Source: DAHUXN01 sp963729815 (GTDB lineage Bacteria; Acidobacteriota; Terriglobia; Acidiferrales; UBA7541). Taken from it: a stretch of 64,000 nucleotides of DNA. The notes under the pieces are model-generated. The model did not search any database. It was not told the DNA's origin and was given only the letters and a program-made list of their open reading frames with translations. Positions 51,827-60,919 of this stretch are shown here, one piece after another. Position 1 is the first letter of the stretch; each line of letters starts with the position of its first letter. The stretch spans positions 682,001 through 746,000 of the forward strand of contig CAVSPU010000004.1 of NCBI GenBank assembly GCA_963729815.1. The letters are read 5' to 3'. A program made the translations under genes and the position numbers.

Positions 51827-51938
51827 GATCGTGGGATTCTCCCGTTAAAAGAGTAGCTGGAAAACGGCGTCTTGAGAAGTGGAGATGCGTTGCCGCGCAA
51901 GAGGTGCGTGCAAATTCGCTGGAAACGGTCAGAATGGT

Positions 51939-53138
51939 TCAGCGGAAGAAGTAAATAAATGCGGCACCCAAAATCATGAAGCCTGCGCCATAGAGGAAAC
52001 CGGCGGCGGGCGCGACCGCAGTCCAGAGCGCGCCGACAACGAGACTCGAAGCGAAATCGCCGATGCCGTTGACCGCGGCCAGGACGCCAAAACCGGTGCC
52101 GCGAATTTCCGGCGTCACAAGCTCAGCCGCGAGCGATTTTTCGAGCGCCTGCTGCATCGCCGCATGAATTCCCGCGAGACCAAACAAAATCGCCAGCCAC
52201 GGCAAACCCGCCGGCACGAAAATGAAGCCGGCGCACATCAGTGCGCCGATAGCGTAGCCAAATGCAAGCAGCCCGCGCTTTCCGATGCGATCAGCGAGCA
52301 CGCCGGCGGGATACGAGACAACGGCGAAGACGACGTTGTGAAACGTGTAGAGGCCGATGGCCAGCGTGGTGGCGCGTGCAGCTCCGTAGTGTGGCGTCAG
52401 GATCTGGCTGGCGCGAAGTATGAGCAACGTGGGCGCGAAGTCGCCGACGCCGTGGGCAAAAACGCCGGCGAGAAAACGGCGAAAACTTCGCGGAAGCTGC
52501 CGCAGACTGTGCAGGAATCCGAAAGGTCGATGCGTGGTCAGCGACTTGCCCGCAGGCACGAGTAGAAGAAAGCAAATCGACGCGAGCAGGCCGGGCACGA
52601 TCGTCCATCGCAAGGCGCTCCGCACTCCGGAAATGGAAACGAGCGCGACGGCCGTGAGCGGTCCGGCGACCGCGCCGATGGTGTCCATGGCGCGCTCGAA
52701 GCCGAAGGCCCGGCCGAGCTGCGATGGCGCAACGGCGTCGGCGAGCAGTGCATCGCGCGACGGGCTTTTGCCGCCGCGTCCGGCCCAACCAAGCGCGCGC
52801 AGGATGAGAACCGCCGGCCAGCTTTGCGCGAAGCTGTAGGCAAACGTGGTGAGCCCGACGATGATATAGCCGCCCGACGCCACGGGTTTGCGCCAGCGCG
52901 GTCGGTCCGCAATCCATCCGCCGGCCAATTTGCAAAAACTCGAAAGGCCGTCAGCGACGCCTTCGATCGCGCCGAGCGCAATCGCGGGCGCGCCGACCAG
53001 TGCCAGCAGCGCGGGGAGAAGCGCCGTTGCGGCTTCGTGGCCCCAATCGGAGAAAAGATTCGCGAGACCGATGCCGAGAATGCCGCGCGTGAGCCAGCGA
53101 GTCTCTTGCGGCCCGGCGTTGCTTGTTGGCGTGTTCAC
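51939..53138 (-). CDS. MFS transporter
   Basis: The 399-residue protein has twelve helices with MFS patterns (GIGLANLFSDWGHEAATALL at the start, GWAGRGGKSPSRDALLADAV in the first half). The GRGGKSPSRD block recurs in putative drug or sugar exporters. The AAA ATPase gene starts 9 bases upstream, so the two are co-transcribed. Substrate unknown. Confidence 0.88.
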   Translation of the reverse strand: MNTPTSNAGPQETRWLTRGILGIGLANLFSDWGHEAATALLPALLALVGAPAIALGAIEGVADGLSSFCKLAGGWIADRPRWRKPVASGGYIIVGLTTFAYSFAQSWPAVLILRALGWAGRGGKSPSRDALLADAVAPSQLGRAFGFERAMDTIGAVAGPLTAVALVSISGVRSALRWTIVPGLLASICFLLLVPAGKSLTTHRPFGFLHSLRQLPRSFRRFLAGVFAHGVGDFAPTLLILRASQILTPHYGAARATTLAIGLYTFHNVVFAVVSYPAGVLADRIGKRGLLAFGYAIGALMCAGFIFVPAGLPWLAILFGLAGIHAAMQQALEKSLAAELVTPEIRGTGFGVLAAVNGIGDFASSLVVGALWTAVAPAAGFLYGAGFMILGAAFIYFFR

Positions 53139-53147
53139 GGCGAGAAA

Positions 53148-53723
53148 TTACGGGGCGACTTTGCGCGAAACAGCGTCGCGCGCGATGGGCAGCGCGAGAG
53201 CGACCACGCGCTCGGCCCATGCACTGCGGTCGCGAACATCAAGCCACACGACGCGATCGGCGACGCCGGAAAAGGCCGCGTCGTTGAGCAGCTCGTTCAG
53301 CAGTTCATGGATGCGGCGCTGGAATTCGCGGTCCTCGGAGCGAAATCCGTCGGGCTGAATTTGCGCCGCGAGCAACGGCACCCCGGCGAGAAGATCATAA
53401 GTCTCCATCCAGCAGCCAAGCCACGACTCGAGTTGCGCCTGGCGGCCGAATTTGTTGACCAGGTAGCAGTAGTTGTCGAGCACCGAACGGTCGCAGACGA
53501 CGTGCGCAGCGCCGCGCCCCGCGTCCAGCTCGGCCGCAATCTGTGCGTGAAGAATCCAGAGCTGCCCTTCGAGCGGCGTGGCGGCGTTCACGGGAAACGG
53601 CGAGCGGCGCGCGACTTCGGCGACCAGCTCCACGTTTTCCCCCGCTTTTTTCAGCAGCGAGCAGATTTCGTAGGCGAGAGTCGTTTTCCCCACGCCGTGC
53701 GTTCCAATGAGCGCAAGCTTCAA
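53148..53723 (-). CDS. AAA-type ATPase (nucleotide kinase-like)
   Basis: The 191-residue protein has a P-loop IGTHGVGKTTLAYE, a helical core with CDRSVLDNYCYLVNKFG and a C-terminal lid. It resembles the AAA_28/NadR kinase-like group, which often phosphorylate small ribosyl compounds. Its position with an MFS transporter suggests a coupled import and phosphorylation pair, unproven. Confidence 0.8.
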   Translation of the reverse strand: MKLALIGTHGVGKTTLAYEICSLLKKAGENVELVAEVARRSPFPVNAATPLEGQLWILHAQIAAELDAGRGAAHVVCDRSVLDNYCYLVNKFGRQAQLESWLGCWMETYDLLAGVPLLAAQIQPDGFRSEDREFQRRIHELLNELLNDAAFSGVADRVVWLDVRDRSAWAERVVALALPIARDAVSRKVAP

Positions 53724-53903
53724 ATCTCTCGGCCTCCCGTTGCTTCGTTCGTTCTAGCATAGTTTGCACGCGTGGCACAATGAAGCCCGTGTTGCAGAAA
53801 TCCAGGGCGCGCGAGGAATCGCCGCGCGTCAGGAATTGTCTTCGTTCGCCGCCTCTCCTACAATCGAGTCGCCGAATGCAACGGGATTTTCCGGGAGGAG
53901 CAG

Positions 53904-54353
53904 GTGAGGGCGGTTTTGCAGCGCGTGACGAAAGCGCGCGTCGTGATCGGCGGACAACCGGTCGGAGAAATTGGCGCGGGCCTGCTCGTATTGCTTGCCG
54001 TCGGGCGCGACGACAACGCAGCGGCCGCCGCGGCGATGGCCGAGAAAATCGTGAATCTGCGAATCTTCAATGACGAGCAAGGAAAGATGAACCGGTCGCT
54101 GCTCGACACGGGCGGCGCATTGCTCGCCGTGTCGCAATTCACCTTATACGGCGACACGCGCGGCGGGCGCAGGCCGAGTTTCATCCAGGCAGCGCCGCCG
54201 GAGCTGGGCAAAGCGTTGTATGAAGAATTTGTCCGCGCGGTGGCGGCGCTGGGCGTGCCAACGGCAACCGGCGTGTTTCAAACTCACATGTCGGTCGAAT
54301 TGGCGAATGACGGGCCCGTGACCATCCTCATCGATTCCGATAAGATTTTCTGA
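53904..54353 (+). CDS. dtd: D-aminoacyl-tRNA deacylase
   Basis: The 149-residue protein, from a GTG at 53904 with GGGAGGAG close upstream, carries LLAVSQFTLYGDTRGGRRPSF and the C-terminal NDGPVTILID that define DTD. It removes D-amino acids from tRNA. It is followed 27 bases later by an acetyltransferase gene. Confidence 0.95.
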   Translation: MRAVLQRVTKARVVIGGQPVGEIGAGLLVLLAVGRDDNAAAAAAMAEKIVNLRIFNDEQGKMNRSLLDTGGALLAVSQFTLYGDTRGGRRPSFIQAAPPELGKALYEEFVRAVAALGVPTATGVFQTHMSVELANDGPVTILIDSDKIF

Positions 54354-54380
54354 TGTTGCGGAAAGGCGGCAGATGGGCGC

Positions 54381-54842
54381 ATGCAAATGAACGAAGCGGC
54401 GAAGCCTTCGACGATCAAAATCCGCGTGGCGGAATCCCGTGACGCCGCCGGCTTGGCGGCACTAGCGGGACAACTGGGTTACCCCTCCACGCGCGAGCAA
54501 GTGGAAGCACGGCTGCGCGGAATGGCCGGCGATCAGGAGCGCATCGTTTTTGTCGCGGAGCACGCGGGCGGCGAACTCGCGGGTTACGCTGATCTGTTCC
54601 TCCTTCGCACCATCGGCGCCGACGCGCGCGTGGAAGTCGCCGGGCTCGTGGTGGACGAGGCGTCGCGGTCCCGGGGCGTGGGAGCCATGCTGATGGCGCG
54701 TGCGGAGGATTGGGCGCGCGAAAAAGGCTGCGCTGTGATCGGTTTGAGGTCCAACGTGATTCGCGAAGGCGCACATCGTTTCTACGAGAACCTGGGTTAC
54801 CGGGTGAATAAAACGCAGAAATCATTCCGCAAGGCGCTGTAA
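54381..54842 (+). CDS. GNAT acetyltransferase, copy 2
   Basis: The 153-residue protein has the acetyl-CoA loop VVDEASRSRGVGAMLMARAE and the ending FYENLGYRVNKTQKSFRKAL. It is a paralogue of 21852-22319, sharing blocks across the whole length. Substrate unknown. It starts 27 bases after dtd. Confidence 0.88.
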   Translation: MQMNEAAKPSTIKIRVAESRDAAGLAALAGQLGYPSTREQVEARLRGMAGDQERIVFVAEHAGGELAGYADLFLLRTIGADARVEVAGLVVDEASRSRGVGAMLMARAEDWAREKGCAVIGLRSNVIREGAHRFYENLGYRVNKTQKSFRKAL

Positions 54843-54914
54843 TCCCCGCGCAACGATCTTCGCCGGCGTAAATCCATTCCAGCGCTCGTTCCGCGCGGCC
54901 AGCCTATTGAATCG

Positions 54915-55481
54915 TTGAGCACATCCGTTCGATGCCGTGTCGGCAGCCCCTTCGGTTTTGCATCGCCTTACGATATAATTTCCGCGGCCTTGAAAACACG
55001 CGCGAACAGCGAATTCGACTACAGAGCGCTCGCGGAATTCCGTTACGAAATTCGGCGGTTCCAGAACTTGAGCGAGCAGGCTGCACGGGCTGTGGGCATT
55101 GAGCCGCAGCAGTATCAGGCCTTGCTTGCGGTCAAGGGGCTGCCGGCCGCATCCGAGGCGACCGTCGGAGTGCTTGCCGAAAGGCTGCAGATCCAGCATC
55201 ACAGCGCGGTGGAGCTGGTGGACCGCCTGGAGGCTCATGGGCTGCTGAAGAGGACACGCAGCCGCGCGGACCGCCGCAATGTTCTGCTGCGGCTAACGCA
55301 TCGCGGCGAGGAAATTCTGAGAGAGATCGCGCTTCCCCACCGCGCCGATCTGCGTTCCTCCGGGCGCACAATTCTTCGCGCCCTGGAAACAGTGATGGCG
55401 CACGCCTCCGATGAAATTCATCCGCAGCGCCGCGCCGCACGCCAAAAATCGAACGGTCGCGCAAGAAAATACCGGGGCTAG
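54915..55481 (+). CDS. MarR-family transcriptional regulator
   Basis: Up to 188 residues; the start is unclear because no ribosome-binding site is clear, and TTG 54990 is possible. The winged helix is seen in GVLAERLQIQHHSAVELVDR and LLKRTRSRADRRNVLLRLTH. It likely represses in response to a small ligand. The ClC channel starts 57 bases downstream on the same strand and may be a target. Confidence 0.83.
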   Translation: MSTSVRCRVGSPFGFASPYDIISAALKTRANSEFDYRALAEFRYEIRRFQNLSEQAARAVGIEPQQYQALLAVKGLPAASEATVGVLAERLQIQHHSAVELVDRLEAHGLLKRTRSRADRRNVLLRLTHRGEEILREIALPHRADLRSSGRTILRALETVMAHASDEIHPQRRAARQKSNGRARKYRG

Positions 55482-55538
55482 AGGGCGGGCTGCGGCCGCG
55501 CCCAGGAAAGACGCCGAGGAAAGGCAAGGAGGATTTCG

Positions 55539-57569
55539 TTGGCAAAGATTGAGGGACCGCCTGCCGAACTCGTTTCCGGCGGCACGTTCCGGATTGGATA
55601 CATTTCGCTGCTCGCAGCGTTGATTGGCGTTGCCGCCGGTTTCATTGCCTACGCCCTCTACGACCTGATCGGCCTTTTTACCAATCTCGCTTACTACCAC
55701 ACGTGGTCGTTTCATTTTCGCAGCCCCGATGGGAACACGCTTGGGCCTTGGATGATTGGGATTCCGGTGATCGGCGGCCTGATCGTCGGGCTCATGGCGA
55801 AATACGGCTCGGATAAAATCAAGGGGCACGGCATTCCGGAGGCGATGGAAGCGGTGCTGACAACTCGCAGCCGCATCGAAGCGAAAGTCGCGATCCTGAA
55901 ACCGCTGTCGGCGGCCATCGCGATCGGGACGGGCGGACCCTTCGGCGCGGAAGGGCCGATTATCCAGACCGGCGGTGCGGTCGGATCGCTCGTCGGGCAG
56001 TTCGTGGCGACAACGGCGGCGGAACGCAAAGTGCTCCTCGCCTGTGGAGCCGGCGCGGGAATGGCGGCGACGTTCAATACGCCGATTGCCGGTGTGATTC
56101 TCGCCATCGAATTGCTACTTTTTGAATTTCGCGGGCGCTCGTTTATTCCTCTGGTGATCGCGAGCACTCTGGCCACCTCGGTGCGTGCGATTCTTCTGGG
56201 CCAGCGGTCGATGTTTTCCATGGACCCGAGCGTCGTCTTTGACCCTCTTCATGGCTTGCCGTATTATCTCGTTCTTGGCGTGATTTGCGGGTTCGCGGCG
56301 GTGGGTTTCACGAAGCTTCTCTACTGGGTCGAGGATTTATTCGACCGCTTGCCTATCAATGACTTGTGGCATCCCGCGATTGGCGCATTTTTTCTGGGCG
56401 TCATCGGATTCTTCATCCCGCGCGTTCTGGGCGTTGGGTACGACACAATTTCAGCCATTCTTCACGACAACCTCGCGCTGCAAGTCCTGCTGCTCTTGAT
56501 GATTTTCAAATCGCTGGCGCTGGTGATTTCGCTCGGCTCGGGAACGTCCGGTGGCTTGCTGGCGCCTATGTTCATGTCCAGCGCGGCCCTCGGCGGCGCT
56601 TTTGCCATGGGCATCAATCACTTTATTCCCGGAGCGCATTTGTCTCCGGGAGCCTATGCGCTGGTGGCCATGGGAGCGGTTTTCGGAGCGGCGGCGCGAG
56701 CCACGTTTACGCTGATCGTGTTCGCCTTCGAAATCACGCGTGACTATAACTCGGTGCTGCCGCTGATGATCACGTGCGTGATTGCGGACATGATCGCCAT
56801 CCGCTACCTGCCGAGCTCGATCATGACCGAGAAGCTGACCCGGCGCGGGCTGACGGTGCCCACCGATTTCGAAGTCAGTGTGCTCAGTGTGGTCAAGGTC
56901 AGCGAAGTGATGCGCACGGACGTGCCCTCGATCTCGCCGGAGTTGACTGTCGCGGAAGTGGCCGACCGCATGGGACGCGGCGATCCTGCGTTCAATATGA
57001 CCCAGGGGCTTCCGATCTGCGAAGCGGATGGGAAATTGACGGGCATTGTGACCCAGGGCGATTTGCTGCGCGCCCTCAAGATCGATCCATCCGGAAAAAT
57101 CAAAGTGATCGACGCGGGCGGTCAGAAGCCCGTTGTGGCCTACCCGGATGAGCGCGCCCTCGATGCGCTTTACCGCATGCTGCAGAACAACATCGGCCGC
57201 CTGCCCGTCGTGAGCCGCGATGGTTCGCAAAAACTGGTCGGTTATTTGAATCGTTCGAGCATTCTGAGCGCATGGACGCGGCAGATCGAGGATGAGAGTC
57301 TGCGCGAGCACGGATGGGTCGACGCGATTTTCAAGACGGGCAATTATGAGCGGCACGCCGAACGCCGTTTCCTGGTGGGGAAAGTGGCCGAGCTGAAGGA
57401 AACGAAGATGGAGTTGGACGTGACCGTTGACGGAAAAGAGCAGCGCTTCGATTTCAAGCTGAACGGACCGTTGCGCGGAATCGCCATCGGAGACGTAGTG
57501 AAGGTTAGTTTTGTCGAGGGAAAGGACGGGCGAGCCGTGCAGCGCGTCGAAGAATTGCGAGCGCGCTGA
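55539..57569 (+). CDS. ClC-family chloride channel or transporter with CBS domains
   Basis: The 676-residue protein from a TTG at 55539 is preceded by AAGGAGG 6 bases upstream. Membrane blocks include GTGGPFGAEGPIIQTGG (with the gating Glu) and SGTSGGLLAPMFM. A cytoplasmic CBS pair (about 445-590, VMRTDVPSISPELTVAEVAD) follows, then an extra beta-rich C-terminal piece (MELDVTVDGKEQRFDFKL) with unknown role. Most ClC-CBS proteins stop near 600 residues. Confidence 0.92.
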   Translation: MAKIEGPPAELVSGGTFRIGYISLLAALIGVAAGFIAYALYDLIGLFTNLAYYHTWSFHFRSPDGNTLGPWMIGIPVIGGLIVGLMAKYGSDKIKGHGIPEAMEAVLTTRSRIEAKVAILKPLSAAIAIGTGGPFGAEGPIIQTGGAVGSLVGQFVATTAAERKVLLACGAGAGMAATFNTPIAGVILAIELLLFEFRGRSFIPLVIASTLATSVRAILLGQRSMFSMDPSVVFDPLHGLPYYLVLGVICGFAAVGFTKLLYWVEDLFDRLPINDLWHPAIGAFFLGVIGFFIPRVLGVGYDTISAILHDNLALQVLLLLMIFKSLALVISLGSGTSGGLLAPMFMSSAALGGAFAMGINHFIPGAHLSPGAYALVAMGAVFGAAARATFTLIVFAFEITRDYNSVLPLMITCVIADMIAIRYLPSSIMTEKLTRRGLTVPTDFEVSVLSVVKVSEVMRTDVPSISPELTVAEVADRMGRGDPAFNMTQGLPICEADGKLTGIVTQGDLLRALKIDPSGKIKVIDAGGQKPVVAYPDERALDALYRMLQNNIGRLPVVSRDGSQKLVGYLNRSSILSAWTRQIEDESLREHGWVDAIFKTGNYERHAERRFLVGKVAELKETKMELDVTVDGKEQRFDFKLNGPLRGIAIGDVVKVSFVEGKDGRAVQRVEELRAR

Positions 57570-57584
57570 ATCCGCCCGCGCGCC

Positions 57585-59318
57585 CTAGAACCCGCCTCCG
57601 CCTCCGCCGCCGAAGCCGCCGCCGGAAAAACCTCCGCCACCAAAACCTGAGCCGCCGATTCCTCCGGCGCTACGCGGCGTCGAAGCCATCGCGGCGCCCG
57701 TCTGCATGGACATGAAGTTCAATTCGTTGATCAGCAGAAAAGTCTGGAATCCTCCGCCGAACGGTCCGGAATACCATTGCGGCGGCTGCCTGCAAATATC
57801 CTGGAAGGCGCCCGCCCATTTTTTCTCCACGCGCAGCGCCATCGCGTATGGCAAATATTTCTCGAACATTTCGGGAGTTTTCTCGATGCGCTCGATGCGG
57901 TCCTTTTCCACGCGGCTGAGAAAATCCTCGAACCCAATCACCTTTTCGAGCTCGCGCTCGCCGGGAACTGAACGCGCGGACATGAAGTAGCCGAAACCGC
58001 CGACGATCAGCGCCGTCAGGATTCCCGAAACCACAATGGTCAAAAACGAGACGCCCGTGGCATTCGAGAGAACGCTTGCGGCAAAGAATGACCCGAAGCC
58101 GATGATCAGCGCAGCGCCCAAAAAACCTTGCCGCAGTTGGTCCGGCCGCCGCAAATAAAAGCCGTCGCTCATCAGCCCCTCGAAGACGCGATTCCGCAGC
58201 GGCGGCAAGTTCACGTAGAAACTATTCTGCAAATCCGCGAGCGAGACCGCATCCGTCGCGCCGCCATCGAAAAACGCCGAAAGCAAAACCTGCTCGTGCG
58301 GCTTCAAGCTGGTCCATTCGCTGGCCGCTTTCGTGCGATGAAAAATATAATTCTTGTGATGGACCATCCCCATCATCTCGCTCTGGTCTTTTTGCTCGAT
58401 GGTCAAAAATCCGCGCACGGCGAGATCGACAATCGTCGCCGTGATGTCCCGCATGGCCACTTCGTTGTCGACGAGCGTCCCGCACTCCGCCGGGCTCATT
58501 CCATCCGGCGGCTCGTATTGCACCGTAATCGCATTGCGTCGCGGATCGCGCCCCTTGGAATACCACAGCCAGCCCATCAGGAAAAACACGATGATGGGAA
58601 CGAACAGCGGCCAGTTCGCGCGCAAAAACAAAATCGTCGCCGCAAGAAATCCCGGCGGATTCGTGAATCCCTTGTCCCATCCGACGACGGCGGTCAATCC
58701 CTCCTGCGCCATCAGCGGCCGCTGCGTGCGCATCTCAACGGCGTTGCCCTGAACCTTCACATCGGCTTGCTGCCCCCGCTCGCCGTACGCGCCCGTGAAC
58801 GCTTCCGCGTGCAATCCCGTGACGCCCGACGGCAGCTCGATGCGCGCCGTCGCGTTCTCGATGGGCATCTGCCATTCGTCGCCCGTGACGTTCCAATACA
58901 GCTCATCGTGATCTGGGAAATATCGCAGCCCGCGCAGCACCTGATAGCGAATCACAATCGTGCGCGTCGTGTTCACCGCGTCGGGAACGTAAATTTTAAG
59001 CTGTTTGTACCGTCCGTGGCTGCTGACTTCGTATTTCAGCGCATTGCCCGCCGCATCGGTGATGCTTTGCGCTTCGAAGAAAAGCGAATACGTGAACCCG
59101 AGCGAATCGCTGTATTCCACCGGAATCGTGCGGTAGATGCCGTTCCACGCGCCCTCGAATCGCACCTCGAGCGTTTCCGTGACTTCGATTGTCGAATCCG
59201 CATGCACATTGATTTGAATGTTGAAATTCTGAATCGTGAGCTGCCGCGCCGCCGCCGGCAATGCGGTCGCGAGCAGAAGAACGAGGAAAATTGCGGCCCG
59301 GCGGAGATCGCGCATCAT
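57585..59318 (-). CDS. DUF2207 membrane protein with Gly-rich tail
   Basis: About 577 residues from the ATG at 59318; an ORF start at 59456 overlaps the LemA gene. It has a signal peptide, an N-terminal beta domain (FNIQINVHADSTIEVTETL), two or three membrane helices and a C-terminus rich in GGSGFGGGGFSGGG. LemA-type proteins and DUF2207 proteins are often neighbours, so a shared envelope function is inferred. The gap to LemA is 10 bases. Confidence 0.83.
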   Translation of the reverse strand: MMRDLRRAAIFLVLLLATALPAAARQLTIQNFNIQINVHADSTIEVTETLEVRFEGAWNGIYRTIPVEYSDSLGFTYSLFFEAQSITDAAGNALKYEVSSHGRYKQLKIYVPDAVNTTRTIVIRYQVLRGLRYFPDHDELYWNVTGDEWQMPIENATARIELPSGVTGLHAEAFTGAYGERGQQADVKVQGNAVEMRTQRPLMAQEGLTAVVGWDKGFTNPPGFLAATILFLRANWPLFVPIIVFFLMGWLWYSKGRDPRRNAITVQYEPPDGMSPAECGTLVDNEVAMRDITATIVDLAVRGFLTIEQKDQSEMMGMVHHKNYIFHRTKAASEWTSLKPHEQVLLSAFFDGGATDAVSLADLQNSFYVNLPPLRNRVFEGLMSDGFYLRRPDQLRQGFLGAALIIGFGSFFAASVLSNATGVSFLTIVVSGILTALIVGGFGYFMSARSVPGERELEKVIGFEDFLSRVEKDRIERIEKTPEMFEKYLPYAMALRVEKKWAGAFQDICRQPPQWYSGPFGGGFQTFLLINELNFMSMQTGAAMASTPRSAGGIGGSGFGGGGFSGGGFGGGGGGGF

Positions 59319-59328
59319 GCGTTCCGGC

Positions 59329-59898
59329 CTACTGCGGCGCGCCGGCCTGGAAGCTGACCTTGGGCGTCTCGCGCTCCGCGGGAGCCGCGACCTCGAAAAA
59401 CTCGCGCGTCTTGAAGTTGAACATGTTGGCGATGACGTTCGACGGAAACACGGCAATCTTCGTGTTGAAGTCGCGCACCACGGCGTTGTAGTAGCGCCGC
59501 GCGTTCTGAATGCTGTCTTCCAGTTGGTTCAGCGTGTTTTGCAATTGCGTGAAGCTCTCGACCGCGCGCAGTTGCGGATACGCTTCCGACAGGGCAAACA
59601 ATTGCCGCAGCGCTCCCGTGAGCATGTTCTCGGCTCCGGCCTTCGCCGCCGGCCCTTGCGCGCTCATCGCGGCGTTTCGCGCCTGCACCACGCCTTCGAG
59701 CGTCGTCTTCTCATGCGCGGCGTAGCCCTTCACTGTCTCCACGAGATTCGGGATCAGGTCATACCGCCGTTTGAGCTGCACGTCGATGTCCGACCACGCG
59801 TTGTCGCACTGCACCTTCAGCCTGACGAGCCCGTTGTACATCCCGATGACGACGATCACGGCGATGACAACCACCGCCAGCACAATCCAGCCGATCAT
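59329..59898 (-). CDS. lemA: LemA-family membrane protein
   Basis: A 189-residue product from the ATG at 59898 with AGGAGG upstream; the longer ORF to 60057 has no site. It has one N-terminal helix (VLAVVVIAVIVVIGMYNGLV) and a helical bundle with NAWSDIDVQLKRRYDLIPNL and NVIANMFNFK. It is anchored in the inner membrane; function is not settled. Confidence 0.9.
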   Translation of the reverse strand: MIGWIVLAVVVIAVIVVIGMYNGLVRLKVQCDNAWSDIDVQLKRRYDLIPNLVETVKGYAAHEKTTLEGVVQARNAAMSAQGPAAKAGAENMLTGALRQLFALSEAYPQLRAVESFTQLQNTLNQLEDSIQNARRYYNAVVRDFNTKIAVFPSNVIANMFNFKTREFFEVAAPAERETPKVSFQAGAPQ

Positions 59899-60123
59899 GG
59901 TGCCTCCTGCATAGACATACGCGGAAACCCGCCCCAGAGTTTCACCCGCGCACCCCAACCCGCGCAAGCATACGTACCCTCCGCGTGTTTGTAAAGCATC
60001 GGCGTCTGCAACCACCGGCTTCACATAACCATCCCGTCCCGGCATTTCTTGAGCCACGAAACTTCTTTAGTATCGAATTTCTCAGCTGCCACGATTTCGC
60101 GGTCACTGGGCGCGTATTCATTC

Positions 60124-60152
60124 TTGACTGTTGACTAACCATATGGTATACA
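60124..60152 (+). promoter_or_regulatory. Sigma70-like promoter
   Basis: TTGACT (60124-60129) is separated by 17 bases from TATACA (60147-60152). A second TTGACT at 60131 would be too close. Confidence 0.55.
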
Positions 60153-60158
60153 TGGCCT

Positions 60159-60230
60159 TGCAGGCTGGAATTCCAGCCGGACATTTCGAGCAAGAGAAGG
60201 AAAGGCCGCGGAGACGCGGCTTTTTGTTTT
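60159..60230 (+). ncRNA. Candidate small RNA with intrinsic terminator
   Basis: The promoter above would start an RNA near 60159. The first stem is GGCTGG-AATT-CCAGCC (60164-60179 area), and the second is the terminator. The short interval of about 70 bases contains no good ORF with a ribosome-binding site. It is independent of the comM gene, which starts 690 bases further on. Confidence 0.45.
60205..60230 (+). terminator. Rho-independent terminator
   Basis: GCCGCG (60205-60210), loop GAGA, CGCGGC (60215-60220), then TTTTTGTTTT. Confidence 0.7.
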
Positions 60231-60312
60231 ATGGGCTTATGAGAATGAACGGCACGCCAACTCGGCCAGCTCTCCGACCCTACGGGATCCGAGCGCCCCG
60301 CTCCGTATCTGG

Positions 60313-60773
60313 CATTTTTAATCGCCAACTCCCGGAATTAAAAATCGACGTAACTCGCACAAAACAAACCATCGGACTCATTTCTAATCACGGAATTTAC
60401 CGCTTTTACAAAATTGCCTGTCCGCCTCCGGACACTCGCAAAGTGCTCCGCGCCTTCTCTGATCACTCGTCACTGACCACTAATCACTGTTTTCCTAATC
60501 GCCAACTCCCAGAATTAGAATCGCCCGTAACCCACACAAAACAAAGCATCGGCTCATTTCTAATCGCCAATTTTGGAGCTTGCTCGCTGAGGCGAGCCCT
60601 TTCACGGCGACGGCGCTCCTATCGCCCCGCCTCTCTCGCATCTTCGCGCCCTCATCCACTCCCGCGACGCGTGTCCCGCGTTCGATCCACGCCATTTCTA
60701 ATCGGGACACTAACGTTCAGTGAATTTCCTGTAACTCGCAGAAAACACACATCGGCACCCCATTCTAATCGGG
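60313..60773 (+). repeat. Three diverged copies of an 80-bp repeat upstream of comM
   Basis: Copies lie at 60313-60390, 60490-60567 and 60693-60773. Each starts and ends with a TTCTAATC-like motif about 65 bases apart and shares GAATT, GTAACTCGCA and CATCGG blocks. Copies 1 and 2 are close (the CGCCAACTCCC block); copy 3 is more diverged. Spacer between copies is about 100-125 bases. No ORF makes sense here. Confidence 0.65.
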
Positions 60774-60919
60774 ACAAATTTCGCCCCTCTTTCAATCCCC
60801 TCCTAGCCTGCTCCGCAACTTCCCGCATCTGCCCTTTCCGCCGCGCGTTGGTCTGGCGTGGAAGTGCTTTTTGCGTTATCTTCGCGTCGGGCAAAAGAGG
60901 CACAAGCCTCCCTCTCTCC

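Noticed and set aside
58128..59357. 409-residue plus-strand ORF opposite the DUF2207 gene
   Set aside because: Arg-rich antisense shadow with no domain.
60313..60773. CRISPR array
   Set aside because: Only three diverged copies of 78-81 bp with long unequal spacers and no cas genes nearby.
60131..60919. N-terminal extension of the comM ORF by 263 residues
   Set aside because: It covers the repeat region and sRNA candidate, has Ser/Arg-rich random composition, and homology starts exactly at the ATG at 60920.
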